Below, in pieces: positions 35,878-43,838 of a DNA stretch of 64,000 nucleotides. The position numbers and the translations under genes are program-made. Below the pieces are notes generated by a model. It saw only the letters and a list, made by a program, of their open reading frames with translations, made no database searches and was not told the DNA's origin. Positions within the stretch are counted from its first letter, which is position 1. Each line of letters begins with the position of its first letter. The DNA is from Neobacillus sp. Marseille-Q6967. Lineage in GTDB: Bacteria > Bacillota > Bacilli > Bacillales > Cytobacillaceae. The DNA is taken from contig NZ_OX267715.1 of assembly GCF_946151075.1 (NCBI RefSeq), forward strand, positions 2,643,881 to 2,707,880. The letters are read 5' to 3'.

Positions 35878-36420
35878 TTACTTGTCGTAAATACTTACTT
35901 GATCTTCCTTATCTACTTCAGCTAGTTCAACTACAATTTTTTCAGTGCTGGATGTTGGAATGTTCTTTCCAACATAGTCTGCACGGATTGGCAGTTCACG
36001 ATGACCACGGTCTACCAGCACAGCAAGCTGAATAGTCGACGGCCTGCCCTGGTCCATTAACGCGTCTAATCCTGCTCTTACCGTTCTGCCTGTATATAGG
36101 ACATCATCTACAAGAATGACTTTCTTATTTGTTATTTCAACAGGTATATCTGATCCTTTAACTAAGGGCTCTTGATTGTCTGTTTTTTTTGTCAAATCGT
36201 CACGGTAAAGGGTTATATCTAATTCCCCGACCGGTATTGGCTTACCTTCAATTTCCTCAATTTTTGCGGCCAGCCGTTCTGCAATAAAAATTCCTCGTGT
36301 TCGAATACCGACTAGAACACAATTTTCAATTCCCTTGTTCTTCTCAATAATTTGGTGCGCAATCCTTGTCAATCCTCTCTGGATTGCTTGTGCATCAAGT
36401 ACGACTGCTTTTTGATTCAT
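35878..36420 (-). CDS. pyrR: PyrR regulator/uracil phosphoribosyltransferase
   Basis: RNA-binding attenuation protein that senses UMP/UTP and also has uracil phosphoribosyltransferase activity. It has 180 residues. The PRPP loop VILVDDVLYTGRTVRAG is near 95-111, and basic residues (RTRGIF, RLAAK, RGHRELPIRADYVGKN) fit the RNA-binding face. The ATG at 36420 follows AAAGGGGGTG. First gene of the pyr operon and itself under attenuation. Confidence 0.96.
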   Translation of the reverse strand: MNQKAVVLDAQAIQRGLTRIAHQIIEKNKGIENCVLVGIRTRGIFIAERLAAKIEEIEGKPIPVGELDITLYRDDLTKKTDNQEPLVKGSDIPVEITNKKVILVDDVLYTGRTVRAGLDALMDQGRPSTIQLAVLVDRGHRELPIRADYVGKNIPTSSTEKIVVELAEVDKEDQVSIYDK

Positions 36421-36436
36421 AACGACACCCCCTTTT

Positions 36437-36472
36437 AAAAATAAAAAACCTCTCGCCTTGAAGGGTGAGAGG
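36437..36472 (-). terminator. PyrR-controlled attenuator terminator before pyrR
   Basis: CCTCTC and GAGAGG arms extended by GCCTTGAAGGGT, followed by six T on the minus strand (hairpin 36449-36472). Confidence 0.92.
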
Positions 36473-36527
36473 TCACATTTTAGCAGGTATGGGTATAGTA
36501 CACCCTTCCCTAATCCGTTTCCTTCTC

Positions 36528-36541
36528 AGCCTCACTGGACT
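36528..36541 (-). promoter_or_regulatory. PyrR-binding loop (pyrR leader)
   Basis: The minus strand reads AGTCCAGTGAGGCT, followed by GAGAAGG. It is about 30 bp downstream of the pyr promoter. Confidence 0.92.
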
Positions 36542-36569
36542 GATTTTAAAGGCATATTCAACTGTTGTT

Positions 36570-36599
36570 ATAGTACTATATTTTTTATTGAACTGTCAA
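36570..36599 (-). promoter_or_regulatory. Sigma-A promoter of the pyr operon
   Basis: A perfect TTGACA (36599-36594), an 18-bp spacer and TACTAT (36575-36570). The TGA stop of rluD is part of the -35 hexamer. Confidence 0.7.
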
Positions 36600-37507
36600 T
36601 GATTATTTCTAAGTTGTTGAAGTAACTGTTCAAATACACCCGGTAATGGCGCCTCGAATTCTAGATATTCATCCGTGCGAGGGTGATTAAATCCAAGTAC
36701 GCCTGCATGCAGTGCCTGTCCATCAAGATCCAGCGTTTTCTTTGGACCATATTTAGGATCACCTGCAAGCGGGTAGCCAATGTATTTCATATGAACACGT
36801 ATTTGGTGTGTTCTTCCTGTTTCTAACTGACATTCGACAAAAGTAAAATCCTTAAAACGCTCAAGGACGTGAAAATGAGTAACAGCATGTTTTCCATTAT
36901 CCACTACTGCCATACTCTGCCGGTCTTTAGTATCCCTGCCAAGGGGTGCATCAATCGTTCCAAAATCATGCGGAATGACTCCATGGACAATCGCTTTATA
37001 TTTTCTGGTTACGGTTTTCTCAACTAATTGGTTTACTAATTTTTCATGGGCCATATCATTTTTCGCAACCATTAATAGACCAGAAGTATCTTTATCAATT
37101 CGATGAACAATTCCTGGTCTTAAAACACCATTTATACCGGATAAATCCTTGCAATGTGCCATTAACCCATTAACAAGTGTTCCTGTCAAATGACCAGGAG
37201 CTGGATGGACTACCATTCCTCTTGGCTTATTAACAACTAGAACATCTTTATCTTCAAAATAAATATCTAAATCCATCTCTTCTGGAATAACATCTAATAT
37301 TTCCGGTTCAGGAATGCTGATTTCAATTTGATCATTTAAACTGCATTTGTAATTCGTTTTAACCTTTTGTCCATTTACGAGAACATTTCCTTCTTTAATC
37401 CATTGTTGTACCTGTGTTCTGGACCATTCAGGTTCTAAAGTTGAAATGACCTTATCAATCCGGTCACCTTTTTGTTGTTCATGAATGGTGTGTTCCATTT
37501 TCTCCAT
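36596..37507 (-). CDS. rluD: RluD-type 23S rRNA pseudouridine synthase
   Basis: Converts specific uridines of 23S rRNA to pseudouridine; the B. subtilis gene is ylyB. It has 303 residues: N-terminal S4 RNA-binding domain (SRTQVQQWIKEGNVLVNGQ), then the RluA-type catalytic domain with HRIDKDTSGLLMVAK carrying the catalytic Asp and LETGRTHQIRVHM. The ATG at 37507, 7 bp after AAAGGAG, is preferred over one three codons later. It overlaps lspA by 29 bp. Confidence 0.93.
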   Translation of the reverse strand: MEKMEHTIHEQQKGDRIDKVISTLEPEWSRTQVQQWIKEGNVLVNGQKVKTNYKCSLNDQIEISIPEPEILDVIPEEMDLDIYFEDKDVLVVNKPRGMVVHPAPGHLTGTLVNGLMAHCKDLSGINGVLRPGIVHRIDKDTSGLLMVAKNDMAHEKLVNQLVEKTVTRKYKAIVHGVIPHDFGTIDAPLGRDTKDRQSMAVVDNGKHAVTHFHVLERFKDFTFVECQLETGRTHQIRVHMKYIGYPLAGDPKYGPKKTLDLDGQALHAGVLGFNHPRTDEYLEFEAPLPGVFEQLLQQLRNNH

Positions 37508-37970
37508 ATGATTTCTCCTTTGTTTCTCTCTCATCGCGCAGCATTTGAATCATCAATAATATTACGCCGATGACTAAAGCCGAATCAGCAATGTTAAATA
37601 CTGGAAAATTATAACTAAAAATATAAGTATGAATAAAATCAACCACTTCTTTACGTAGTACACGATCAATAAAATTACCAATTGCACCGCCAAGCATCAA
37701 ACCAAGAGAAATACCCAGCAGCCATTTCCCTTTTACTGCTTTCTGTATGTAATAGATAAGGGCAATGATGACAACAGTCGTAATCACATAAAAGAACCAC
37801 ATTTGTCCTTGTAAAATTCCCCAGGCTGCTCCTCGATTCCGGTGAGAAGTAATATAAAGAAAATTATCAATAACCGGGATACTTTCACCAAGATGCATTT
37901 TCGTGACAATCAGCCACTTCGTTACTTGATCCAACAAGATGACAAAAATTGCAATTAAATAATAAAACAC
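37479..37970 (-). CDS. lspA: Lipoprotein signal peptidase (signal peptidase II)
   Basis: Cleaves prolipoprotein signal peptides in the membrane. It has 163 residues and four membrane helices. Family motifs: DQVTKWLIV near 14-22, NRGAAWGILQG, and the two catalytic-Asp blocks GAIGNFIDRVLRKEVVDF and FPVFNIADSALVIG. A polar C-terminal tail, about ten residues longer than the 154-residue B. subtilis protein, covers the rluD ribosome site. Confidence 0.96.
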   Translation of the reverse strand: MFYYLIAIFVILLDQVTKWLIVTKMHLGESIPVIDNFLYITSHRNRGAAWGILQGQMWFFYVITTVVIIALIYYIQKAVKGKWLLGISLGLMLGGAIGNFIDRVLRKEVVDFIHTYIFSYNFPVFNIADSALVIGVILLMIQMLRDERETKEKSYGENGTHHS

Positions 37971-38047
37971 TAAGAAATACCCCCATCACACGTTGACATT
38001 ACTTCTTAGCATTTTAGCATATAATTCGGCGAAACGACAATGTAACG

Positions 38048-38344
38048 CTAGAAAAAAGAGGAATCTATCGGTTTTCTATAAAAGTGCTCGAGAGTCTCTG
38101 TGTCCTTTGTTGATTTCATTGTTGGGATTAATTGTAATAAATCACCAGGCAGTGGCTCTCCGGAAAATTCACAATGACCAAAGCTCCCCGATTCAAGCTT
38201 TACAAGGGCTGATTGAATATCTGCCAGCTCATCTTCTAGAATGGACTTCATCCACTCCTGCTTATCTTTCCTTTTTAGCGATTGTACTATTTCTTCTTGC
38301 GTTTGACGGAGTTCCAAAAACAGTTTTTCCTGTGTGGCATCCAT
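38048..38344 (-). CDS. ylyA: TraR/DksA-like protein YlyA, degenerate zinc finger
   Basis: Probable RNA polymerase-binding protein. In B. subtilis the gene at this position, ylyA, encodes an RNAP-binding factor influencing sigma-G spore-germination genes. It has 98 residues: an N-terminal coiled coil (about 1-50) and a DksA-like C-terminal segment GSFGHCEFSGEPLPGDLLQL. Only one cysteine remains (residue 58), so it cannot form the usual four-cysteine zinc site. GGAGG 8 bp before the ATG at 38344 selects this start over an upstream in-frame one. Confidence 0.8.
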   Translation of the reverse strand: MDATQEKLFLELRQTQEEIVQSLKRKDKQEWMKSILEDELADIQSALVKLESGSFGHCEFSGEPLPGDLLQLIPTMKSTKDTETLEHFYRKPIDSSFF

Positions 38345-38454
38345 AGATGTTACCTCCGTTTTCGTTATTTGTCTTATTGTATCCGCCAAAATAAAACCGA
38401 CTCGATAAAACTTTTGACATCAACAACAACAATTAACGGAGAAGGAAATTATTG

Positions 38455-38482
38455 AAAAAAGCCCCGTTTTATGCAACGGGGC
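38455..38482 (-). terminator. Intrinsic terminator of ileS
   Basis: GCCCCGTT and AACGGGGC arms followed by six T on the minus strand, 9 bp past the ileS stop. Confidence 0.9.
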
Positions 38483-38490
38483 TTTTCATC

Positions 38491-41262
38491 TTATGAAAGC
38501 TGTGAATAATTTTCCTTTACTACTTCAGCACAACGAGGACATAGTGTTGGATGTTCAGGATCCTTTCCTACTTCAGGTGTGACAACCCAACAGCGTTCAC
38601 ATGTTTCTCCTTCTGCTTTTGAAACGATAATAGCCGCTGTATCTAATTTTAAGGCATGATCAGGTGCTTGGTCGTATGAACCTGCCACTTCAAATCCGGA
38701 AATGATAAACAACTGCTGGACGTTTTCCTTAATCGAATCCAGTAATGCTTTCGTATCATCATTAACATATAAAGAAACCTTTGCAGTTAATGATTTACCG
38801 ATTACTTTTTCATTCCGCGCTTCTTCTAATGCCTTAAGAACATCATCCCGCAGTTTCATGAATGCAGTCCATTTTTCTTCTAAGGCTTGTGCATTCGCAA
38901 ATTCCTCAAATTCTGGCAGGTCAGTTAATTGAACGCTCTCATCTTTAACAGCAGGGATGAATTTCCATACCTCATCTGCCGTATGCGAAAGAATTGGAGA
39001 AACTAATTTGGTTAATGCCAATAATGAATGATAAAGTACTGTCTGGATTGCACGACGCTCATGATTTTTGACGGACTCAATGTAAAGAACATCCTTTGCA
39101 AAATCAAGATAAAAGGCACTTAAATCCAGTGTACAGAAATTATTTACTGCGTGATAAATACCTGCAAACTCATAATTTTCATAAGCGTTTCGCACATATT
39201 TAATCAGTTTATTTAATTTTACCAGCATGAATTGGTCCACTTCACGAAGATTTTCGTAAGCAACCATATCAGCTGACGGATTAAAGTCTGCTAAATTCCC
39301 TAATAGGAAACGGAAGGTGTTACGAATTTTTCGATATACCTCTGCCACTTGTTTGAGAATAGCATCAGAGACACGTACATCCGCCTGGTAATCAACGGAA
39401 GCAACCCAAAGACGTAAAATATCGGCTCCAAGTTGATTCATTACTTTCGCTGGAACAACAACGTTTCCTAGTGATTTACTCATTTTTCTTCCTTCACCGT
39501 CTAAAGCAAAACCGTGGCTTAATACTCCTTTATATGGAGCTTTTCCTGTTACTGCAACGGCAGTTGATAAAGATGAGTTAAACCAGCCGCGGTATTGGTC
39601 GGAACCTTCCAAATATAAATCAGCTGGACGGACCAAATCGTCTCGCTCCAGGAGAACGGCCTGATGAGAAGAACCTGAATCAAACCATACATCCATAATG
39701 TCTGTTTCTTTTGTAAATAAACCATTAGGACTTCCCGGATGTGTAAAGTCTTCTGGAAGAAGGTCTTTCGCTTCACGCTCAAACCAAATGTTTGAACCAT
39801 GTTCACGGAATAAAGCAGATACGTGATCAATGGTTTCATCCGTTATGATTTCTTCACCATTTTCCGCATAGAAAACTGGGATTGGGACTCCCCATACACG
39901 CTGGCGGGAAATACACCAGTCACCACGGTCACGAACCATGTTAAACAAACGTGTTTCCCCCCATGCTGGAACCCACTTCGTTTCTTTCACAGCTTCTAGT
40001 AATTCGCTACGGAAATCTTTAATAGAAGCAAACCATTGGGCTGTTGCACGGAAGATAACTGGTTTCTTTGTTCTCCAATCGTGTGGATAGGAGTGAGTAA
40101 TAAATGTCAGCTTTAGAAGAGCTCCTGCTTCTTCAAGTGCCTGTGATATTGGTTTATTAGCTTCATCATAGAACAAACCTTCAAAACCAGGTGCTTCGCT
40201 AGTCATATATCCCTTGTCATCTACTGGATTCAGGACATCTAGACCATACTTTTGACCAACATGGAAGTCATCTTCCCCGTGTCCTGGCGCTGTATGAACG
40301 CAGCCGGTTCCCGCATCTGTGGTTACATGTTCACCCAGCATTACTAATGAATCTCTGCCGTACAGAGGATGTGCTGCAATGATATGCTCTAATTCATTTC
40401 CTTTTACTTTCTGAACTACATTGACCTCTTCCCAGCCAATTTCTTTTGTTACTGCTTCTAAAAGGGCTTCAGCAACTAAATACTTTTGCTCCTTAACAGC
40501 TACAACTACATAAGTAAGGTCAGGATGAACAGAGATACCAAGGTTAGCAGGAATCGTCCATGGAGTTGTTGTCCAAATGACAATTTGCGTATCCGTTTCA
40601 AGTACACCTTTACCGTCTTTTACTTTAAATCCAACATAAATAGATGGGGAGCGTTTGTCTTGATATTCGATCTCTGCTTCTGCAAGTGCAGATTCACTTG
40701 AAGGAGACCAGTAAACTGGCTTAAGCCCTTTATAAATATAACCTTTTTTCGCCATTTCACCGAAAACTTTAATTTGCTGCGCCTCATACTCTGGCTTAAG
40801 TGTAATATAAGGGTTTTCCCAATCGCCGCGAACACCTAAACGCTTAAATTGTTCACGCTGATTATCAATTTGTTCAAGTGCATATTTTGTACAAAGTTGA
40901 CGAAATTCAGCAACGGTCATTTCCTTACGCTTTACACCCTTATTTGTTAAGGCCTGCTCAATTGGAAGACCGTGTGTATCCCAACCTGGTACATATGGTG
41001 CATGATAACCGCTCATGGATTTGTAGCGAACAATAAAATCTTTTAAGATTTTATTAAGAGCGTGCCCCATATGGATATCCCCATTTGCATATGGCGGTCC
41101 ATCATGCAGAACAAACATTGGTCGACCTTTCGTACGCTCCTGAACCTTTTGATAAATATTCATCTCTTCCCATTTAGCCTGGAGATCAGGTTCTCTTTGC
41201 GGAAGATTGCCTCGCATCGGAAATTCAGTTTTTGGCATTAATAACGTATCTTTATACTCCAT
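38491..41262 (-). CDS. ileS: Isoleucyl-tRNA synthetase
   Basis: Charges tRNA-Ile. It has 923 residues, the usual bacterial length: HIGH-type PPYANGDIHMGHALNK near 57-72, editing (CP1) domain with TTTPWTIPANLGI, KMSKS in GRKMSKSLGN near 600, anticodon-binding domain, and a C-terminal zinc finger CERCWVV...LCPRCAEVV. The ATG at 41262 has GGAGGAAAG upstream; the frame is open for 84 more codons through the T-box leader, but these are not protein-like. Expression is controlled by the T-box. Confidence 0.97.
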   Translation of the reverse strand: MEYKDTLLMPKTEFPMRGNLPQREPDLQAKWEEMNIYQKVQERTKGRPMFVLHDGPPYANGDIHMGHALNKILKDFIVRYKSMSGYHAPYVPGWDTHGLPIEQALTNKGVKRKEMTVAEFRQLCTKYALEQIDNQREQFKRLGVRGDWENPYITLKPEYEAQQIKVFGEMAKKGYIYKGLKPVYWSPSSESALAEAEIEYQDKRSPSIYVGFKVKDGKGVLETDTQIVIWTTTPWTIPANLGISVHPDLTYVVVAVKEQKYLVAEALLEAVTKEIGWEEVNVVQKVKGNELEHIIAAHPLYGRDSLVMLGEHVTTDAGTGCVHTAPGHGEDDFHVGQKYGLDVLNPVDDKGYMTSEAPGFEGLFYDEANKPISQALEEAGALLKLTFITHSYPHDWRTKKPVIFRATAQWFASIKDFRSELLEAVKETKWVPAWGETRLFNMVRDRGDWCISRQRVWGVPIPVFYAENGEEIITDETIDHVSALFREHGSNIWFEREAKDLLPEDFTHPGSPNGLFTKETDIMDVWFDSGSSHQAVLLERDDLVRPADLYLEGSDQYRGWFNSSLSTAVAVTGKAPYKGVLSHGFALDGEGRKMSKSLGNVVVPAKVMNQLGADILRLWVASVDYQADVRVSDAILKQVAEVYRKIRNTFRFLLGNLADFNPSADMVAYENLREVDQFMLVKLNKLIKYVRNAYENYEFAGIYHAVNNFCTLDLSAFYLDFAKDVLYIESVKNHERRAIQTVLYHSLLALTKLVSPILSHTADEVWKFIPAVKDESVQLTDLPEFEEFANAQALEEKWTAFMKLRDDVLKALEEARNEKVIGKSLTAKVSLYVNDDTKALLDSIKENVQQLFIISGFEVAGSYDQAPDHALKLDTAAIIVSKAEGETCERCWVVTPEVGKDPEHPTLCPRCAEVVKENYSQLS

Positions 41263-41312
41263 TTTCTTTCCTCCTGTAATTCTATAAGAACAGAATGACC
41301 ATTTTTCCCAAT

Positions 41313-41350
41313 AAAAAAACCCTCTCATCCCTAAATAGGGACGAGAAGGT
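41313..41350 (-). terminator. T-box-controlled terminator upstream of ileS
   Basis: CTTCTCGTCCCTA and TAGGGATGAGAG-type arms followed by seven T on the minus strand; competing antiterminator uses the T-box sequence at 41358-41372. Confidence 0.92.
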
Positions 41351-41448
41351 TTTGTTCCCGCGGTACCACCCTGATAAATTGCAGCAATCCTGCAATTCTC
41401 TTGAAGATTCGTAACGTGAATAAACCGCCATAACTTACTCTTTTTAGA

Positions 41449-41520
41449 AAGGCTTTGTTGATTTCCGCTCGAGGCGCTTCGCTTTCCGCTCCAATCAACA
41501 ATGTGCTTTAACACAGCCTT
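41449..41520. repeat. Dispersed hairpin repeat (family A) inside the T-box leader
   Basis: Imperfect terminal inverted repeats AAGGCTTTGTT and AACACAGCCTT enclose TTGATT...AATCAA and a GC-rich core containing GGCGCTTCGCTTTCCGC, which is shared with the copy at 56309-56498. It would fold into a compact hairpin in the leader RNA. Confidence 0.75.
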
Positions 41521-41673
41521 ATTAAATAAATTTCAGCCTGGGACTCAAGGGTGATCTTCCAATCCTTCACTTTTATCAGGCTTACACCATCCCTGACTCG
41601 CTAACAAAAGTATTGAAACATTGTACTGTCCCTCTCACAGTCATTTTTCATCTATTTTTTTACTTATTATGAA

Positions 41674-41703
41674 ATTATATGCGAAATAATACCAAATCGT
41701 CAA
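41674..41703 (-). promoter_or_regulatory. Sigma-A promoter of ileS
   Basis: TTGACG (41703-41698), an 18-bp spacer and a perfect TATAAT (41679-41674). The divIVA TGA stop (41702-41700) lies inside the -35 hexamer. Confidence 0.75.
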
Positions 41704-42215
41704 GCTAATGAATCTTCTTCTTCATGAACTTTTAGTTCTGTTGAATCCACTTCATATTCTAATAAATGATCCCAATCATCGGTGTTTAGCATATCAAGCT
41801 GAGCTTCGATCAGCATTTTAAAACGGGTACGGAAAACTTTCGACTGTTTCTTTAGATCTTCAATTTCTAAGGCAATCTTCCTTGCTTTTGAGAGTGATTC
41901 ATTTACTATCCGATCAGCATTCTTTTCCGCTTCTTTTATAATCAGCTTTGCTTCTTTTTGAGCGTTACGCTTTACTTCTTCGCCCGCTTCTTGAGCAATC
42001 ACAATGGATTTATTTAATGTTTCCTCAATATTTACAAAGTGGCCAAGACGGTCATTCAATTCATTTAAACGTTCTTCCAATTCTTTTTTCTCACGAAGAA
42101 CTAATTCATAATCTTTAATCACTTGATCTAAAAACTCATTTACCTCATCTTCATCGTAACCACGAAAACCTTTATTAAATTCTTTATTATGAATATCTAA
42201 CGGCGTTAACGGCAT
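41700..42215 (-). CDS. divIVA: Cell-division pole protein DivIVA
   Basis: Binds negatively curved membrane at septa and poles, places Min proteins and, in sporulation, the RacA-bound chromosome. It has 171 residues: N-terminal membrane-binding domain PLTPLDIHNKEFNKGFRGYD with the exposed Phe-Arg (about 18-19), then a long coiled coil (about 30-150) and an acidic tail. ATG at 42215 follows GGAGGTGG. It ends the ylmC-H/sepF cluster in the usual Bacillus order. A perfect 0A-box heptamer lies in its upstream gap at 42261-42267. Confidence 0.95.
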   Translation of the reverse strand: MPLTPLDIHNKEFNKGFRGYDEDEVNEFLDQVIKDYELVLREKKELEERLNELNDRLGHFVNIEETLNKSIVIAQEAGEEVKRNAQKEAKLIIKEAEKNADRIVNESLSKARKIALEIEDLKKQSKVFRTRFKMLIEAQLDMLNTDDWDHLLEYEVDSTELKVHEEEDSLA

Positions 42216-42298
42216 AATGCCACCTCCAAGAATCTATCGTCAATATGTATAAAGCAAACATTCGACAAGTTTCATCGAAATCCCTGCTTTTTTAAAAA

Positions 42299-43072
42299 TT
42301 ATTTTTGCTTACCTACTATAATTCGCCACTTTTCCTTTTTCGTTCTGCCTTCGATTGACAAAATTTTCACACGGCCATGCCCTCGAACGGATAACATATC
42401 ACCTTCTCCACATTCAAAGGATGAAGTTTCAATGGTCGTCCAATTCACTTTGACCAGCCCCTGTTGAATAAATAATTGTGCTTTTTGTCTGGAAAGATGG
42501 TGAACTCCAGACACGAGTGTGTCTACGCGTAAAGAAGAGACCGTAATGTCCTGTTCTATCCATAAATTCTCAGGTAAAATGGCCTCTTCTAATGGTAATT
42601 CCTTTAATCGAATGGCAGCCTTGCCAATCGATTCTAGATTCATTTTAATATAATCGCTAATTTCCACTGCTGCATAGAATTGAATCCGTTCATCTTTAAA
42701 AAGGATATCACCAAATTTTCCTCTTATTAATCCTAAGGACATCAGAGAACCTAATACTTGCGGATGCTCAATGGAAACAAACTTTATCGGATAAACAATC
42801 TCAAATAAGTTAATTTGGTAGTCGCTGGCATCGGGAATAAAATAATCAGGCATTATGAGTGCTCTTTTTCTTTCACTATCAGCGAATCCACCAAATAACT
42901 CAACCCTGGTACTTCCATTTTCACCTATAATCATTTTCACAATATGCTGTTCCCTAGGATCTAGAAAATCAGTAAGTTTTACTGTATAGGCTGTTTCAAC
43001 AAATTCTCTCCATTTGATTACCTGGTCAATAAAATCTCGTTCCTCAGGACGAAAATGCTGATAGATGTTCAT
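42299..43072 (-). CDS. ylmH: S4-domain RNA-binding protein YlmH
   Basis: A ribosome-associated protein; B. subtilis YlmH has been linked to ribosome-associated quality control, overlapping with RqcP. It has 257 residues: an N-terminal DUF-type domain and a C-terminal S4 RNA-binding domain (about 182-245; SSLRVDTLVSGVHHLSRQKA then GLVKVNW). The ATG at 43072 is the first in frame. It lies in the sepF-ylmG-ylmH-divIVA cluster, so it was earlier considered a division factor. Confidence 0.9.
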   Translation of the reverse strand: MNIYQHFRPEERDFIDQVIKWREFVETAYTVKLTDFLDPREQHIVKMIIGENGSTRVELFGGFADSERKRALIMPDYFIPDASDYQINLFEIVYPIKFVSIEHPQVLGSLMSLGLIRGKFGDILFKDERIQFYAAVEISDYIKMNLESIGKAAIRLKELPLEEAILPENLWIEQDITVSSLRVDTLVSGVHHLSRQKAQLFIQQGLVKVNWTTIETSSFECGEGDMLSVRGHGRVKILSIEGRTKKEKWRIIVGKQK

Positions 43073-43119
43073 GAAAAAACTCCCTAAAGATTTTAAAAAT
43101 AGTCTTCAATGTCCCCTGA

Positions 43120-43383
43120 CTATGAAATTAAGTTTTGTATCACTCTTAGTCCGTTTGGCGCAAATGACAATACGAAAAATGCTGCTAAAGGAGAAAGGTC
43201 AATCATCCCTAAAGGCGGAATAACGCGCCTAAAAGGCTCTAAGAATGGTTCACACAATCTGGTTAAGATCGATCCAATTTGTGATTCCCTTGCATTTGGG
43301 AACCAGCTCATGAAAATATAAATGATAAGCATCCATTTGTAGACACCTAATAACGTATTGAAAAAATCAAAAATCATATTCAT
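43120..43383 (-). CDS. ylmG: YggT-family membrane protein YlmG
   Basis: Small membrane protein of the YggT/YlmG family, linked with division and osmotic tolerance but of unknown mechanism. It has 87 residues and two hydrophobic segments (about 8-27 and 60-78) around the conserved MSWFPNARES and CEPFLEPFRRVIPPLGMIDLSP. The ATG at 43383 is chosen because AAGGTGG lies 8 bp before it; a GTG four codons earlier falls within that ribosome site. It overlaps nothing but starts 6 bp after the sepF stop begins. Confidence 0.9.
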   Translation of the reverse strand: MNMIFDFFNTLLGVYKWMLIIYIFMSWFPNARESQIGSILTRLCEPFLEPFRRVIPPLGMIDLSPLAAFFVLSFAPNGLRVIQNLIS

Positions 43384-43388
43384 CTTAA

Positions 43389-43826
43389 CTACCACCTTTT
43401 ATTCAGAAAATCCGACCCTTGAACTAATTCAGATATGTTCCCGGAAATCTCAACATTATCAGGAGTACATAAAAATATGCTGGAGCCTACTTTTTGGATA
43501 TCCCCTCCAAGTGCATAAACCGCGCCGCTAAGGAAATCGACAATCTGTCTTCCCTCTTCATGTCCAATACGCTGAAGGTTGACAACAACCGATCTTCGGT
43601 TTTTTAGATGGTCTGTTATATCTTGTGCCTCAGCATAAACACGAGGTTCTACCAATATGACTTTTGAGGATTTTTGAACACTTTGAAGGCTGACGACATT
43701 TTGGGTCTTTACTGGCTGTTTTTGCGGTTGTCGAATTGGCTCAACCTTTTCGTATTCACTCTCCGTTTGATCTTCATATTCATCATCTAAAAAGAAAAAT
43801 GTTTTTATTTTTGATTTAATTGTCAA
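43389..43826 (-). CDS. sepF: Cell division protein SepF
   Basis: Membrane-anchoring and bundling partner of FtsZ. It has 145 residues: N-terminal amphipathic helix (IKSKIKTFFFL), an acidic/Gln-rich linker, and a C-terminal alpha/beta core with LVEPRVYAEAQDI, RRSVVVNLQRI and VGSSIFLCTP. The TTG at 43826 is proposed, because AGGAGGG lies 7 bp before it but only 1-2 bp before the ATG two codons upstream (43832). It starts 12 bp after ylmE. Confidence 0.92.
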   Translation of the reverse strand: MTIKSKIKTFFFLDDEYEDQTESEYEKVEPIRQPQKQPVKTQNVVSLQSVQKSSKVILVEPRVYAEAQDITDHLKNRRSVVVNLQRIGHEEGRQIVDFLSGAVYALGGDIQKVGSSIFLCTPDNVEISGNISELVQGSDFLNKRW

Positions 43827-43838
43827 AGTCATTCCCTC

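Larger units (their letters stand above)
41313..41667 (-). promoter_or_regulatory. Isoleucine T-box leader of ileS
   Basis: On the minus strand AGCGAGTCAGGGATGGTGTAA marks the Stem I bulge region (split here: AGCGAGTCAGGGA then TGGTG). The apparent specifier is ATC (Ile) at 41555-41553 within GGAAGATCACC. The conserved T-box AGGGTGGTACCGCGG lies at 41372-41358 and the terminator at 41350-41313. Uncharged tRNA-Ile should stabilise the antiterminator and allow ileS transcription. A 72-bp repeat (41449-41520) sits between Stem I and the antiterminator, where the linker/Stem III normally lies. Confidence 0.93.

Noticed and set aside
41263..41514. 84-codon N-terminal extension of ileS
   Set aside because: It reads through the T-box, its terminator and the repeat; the sequence is not protein-like and the ATG at 41262 has a strong ribosome site.
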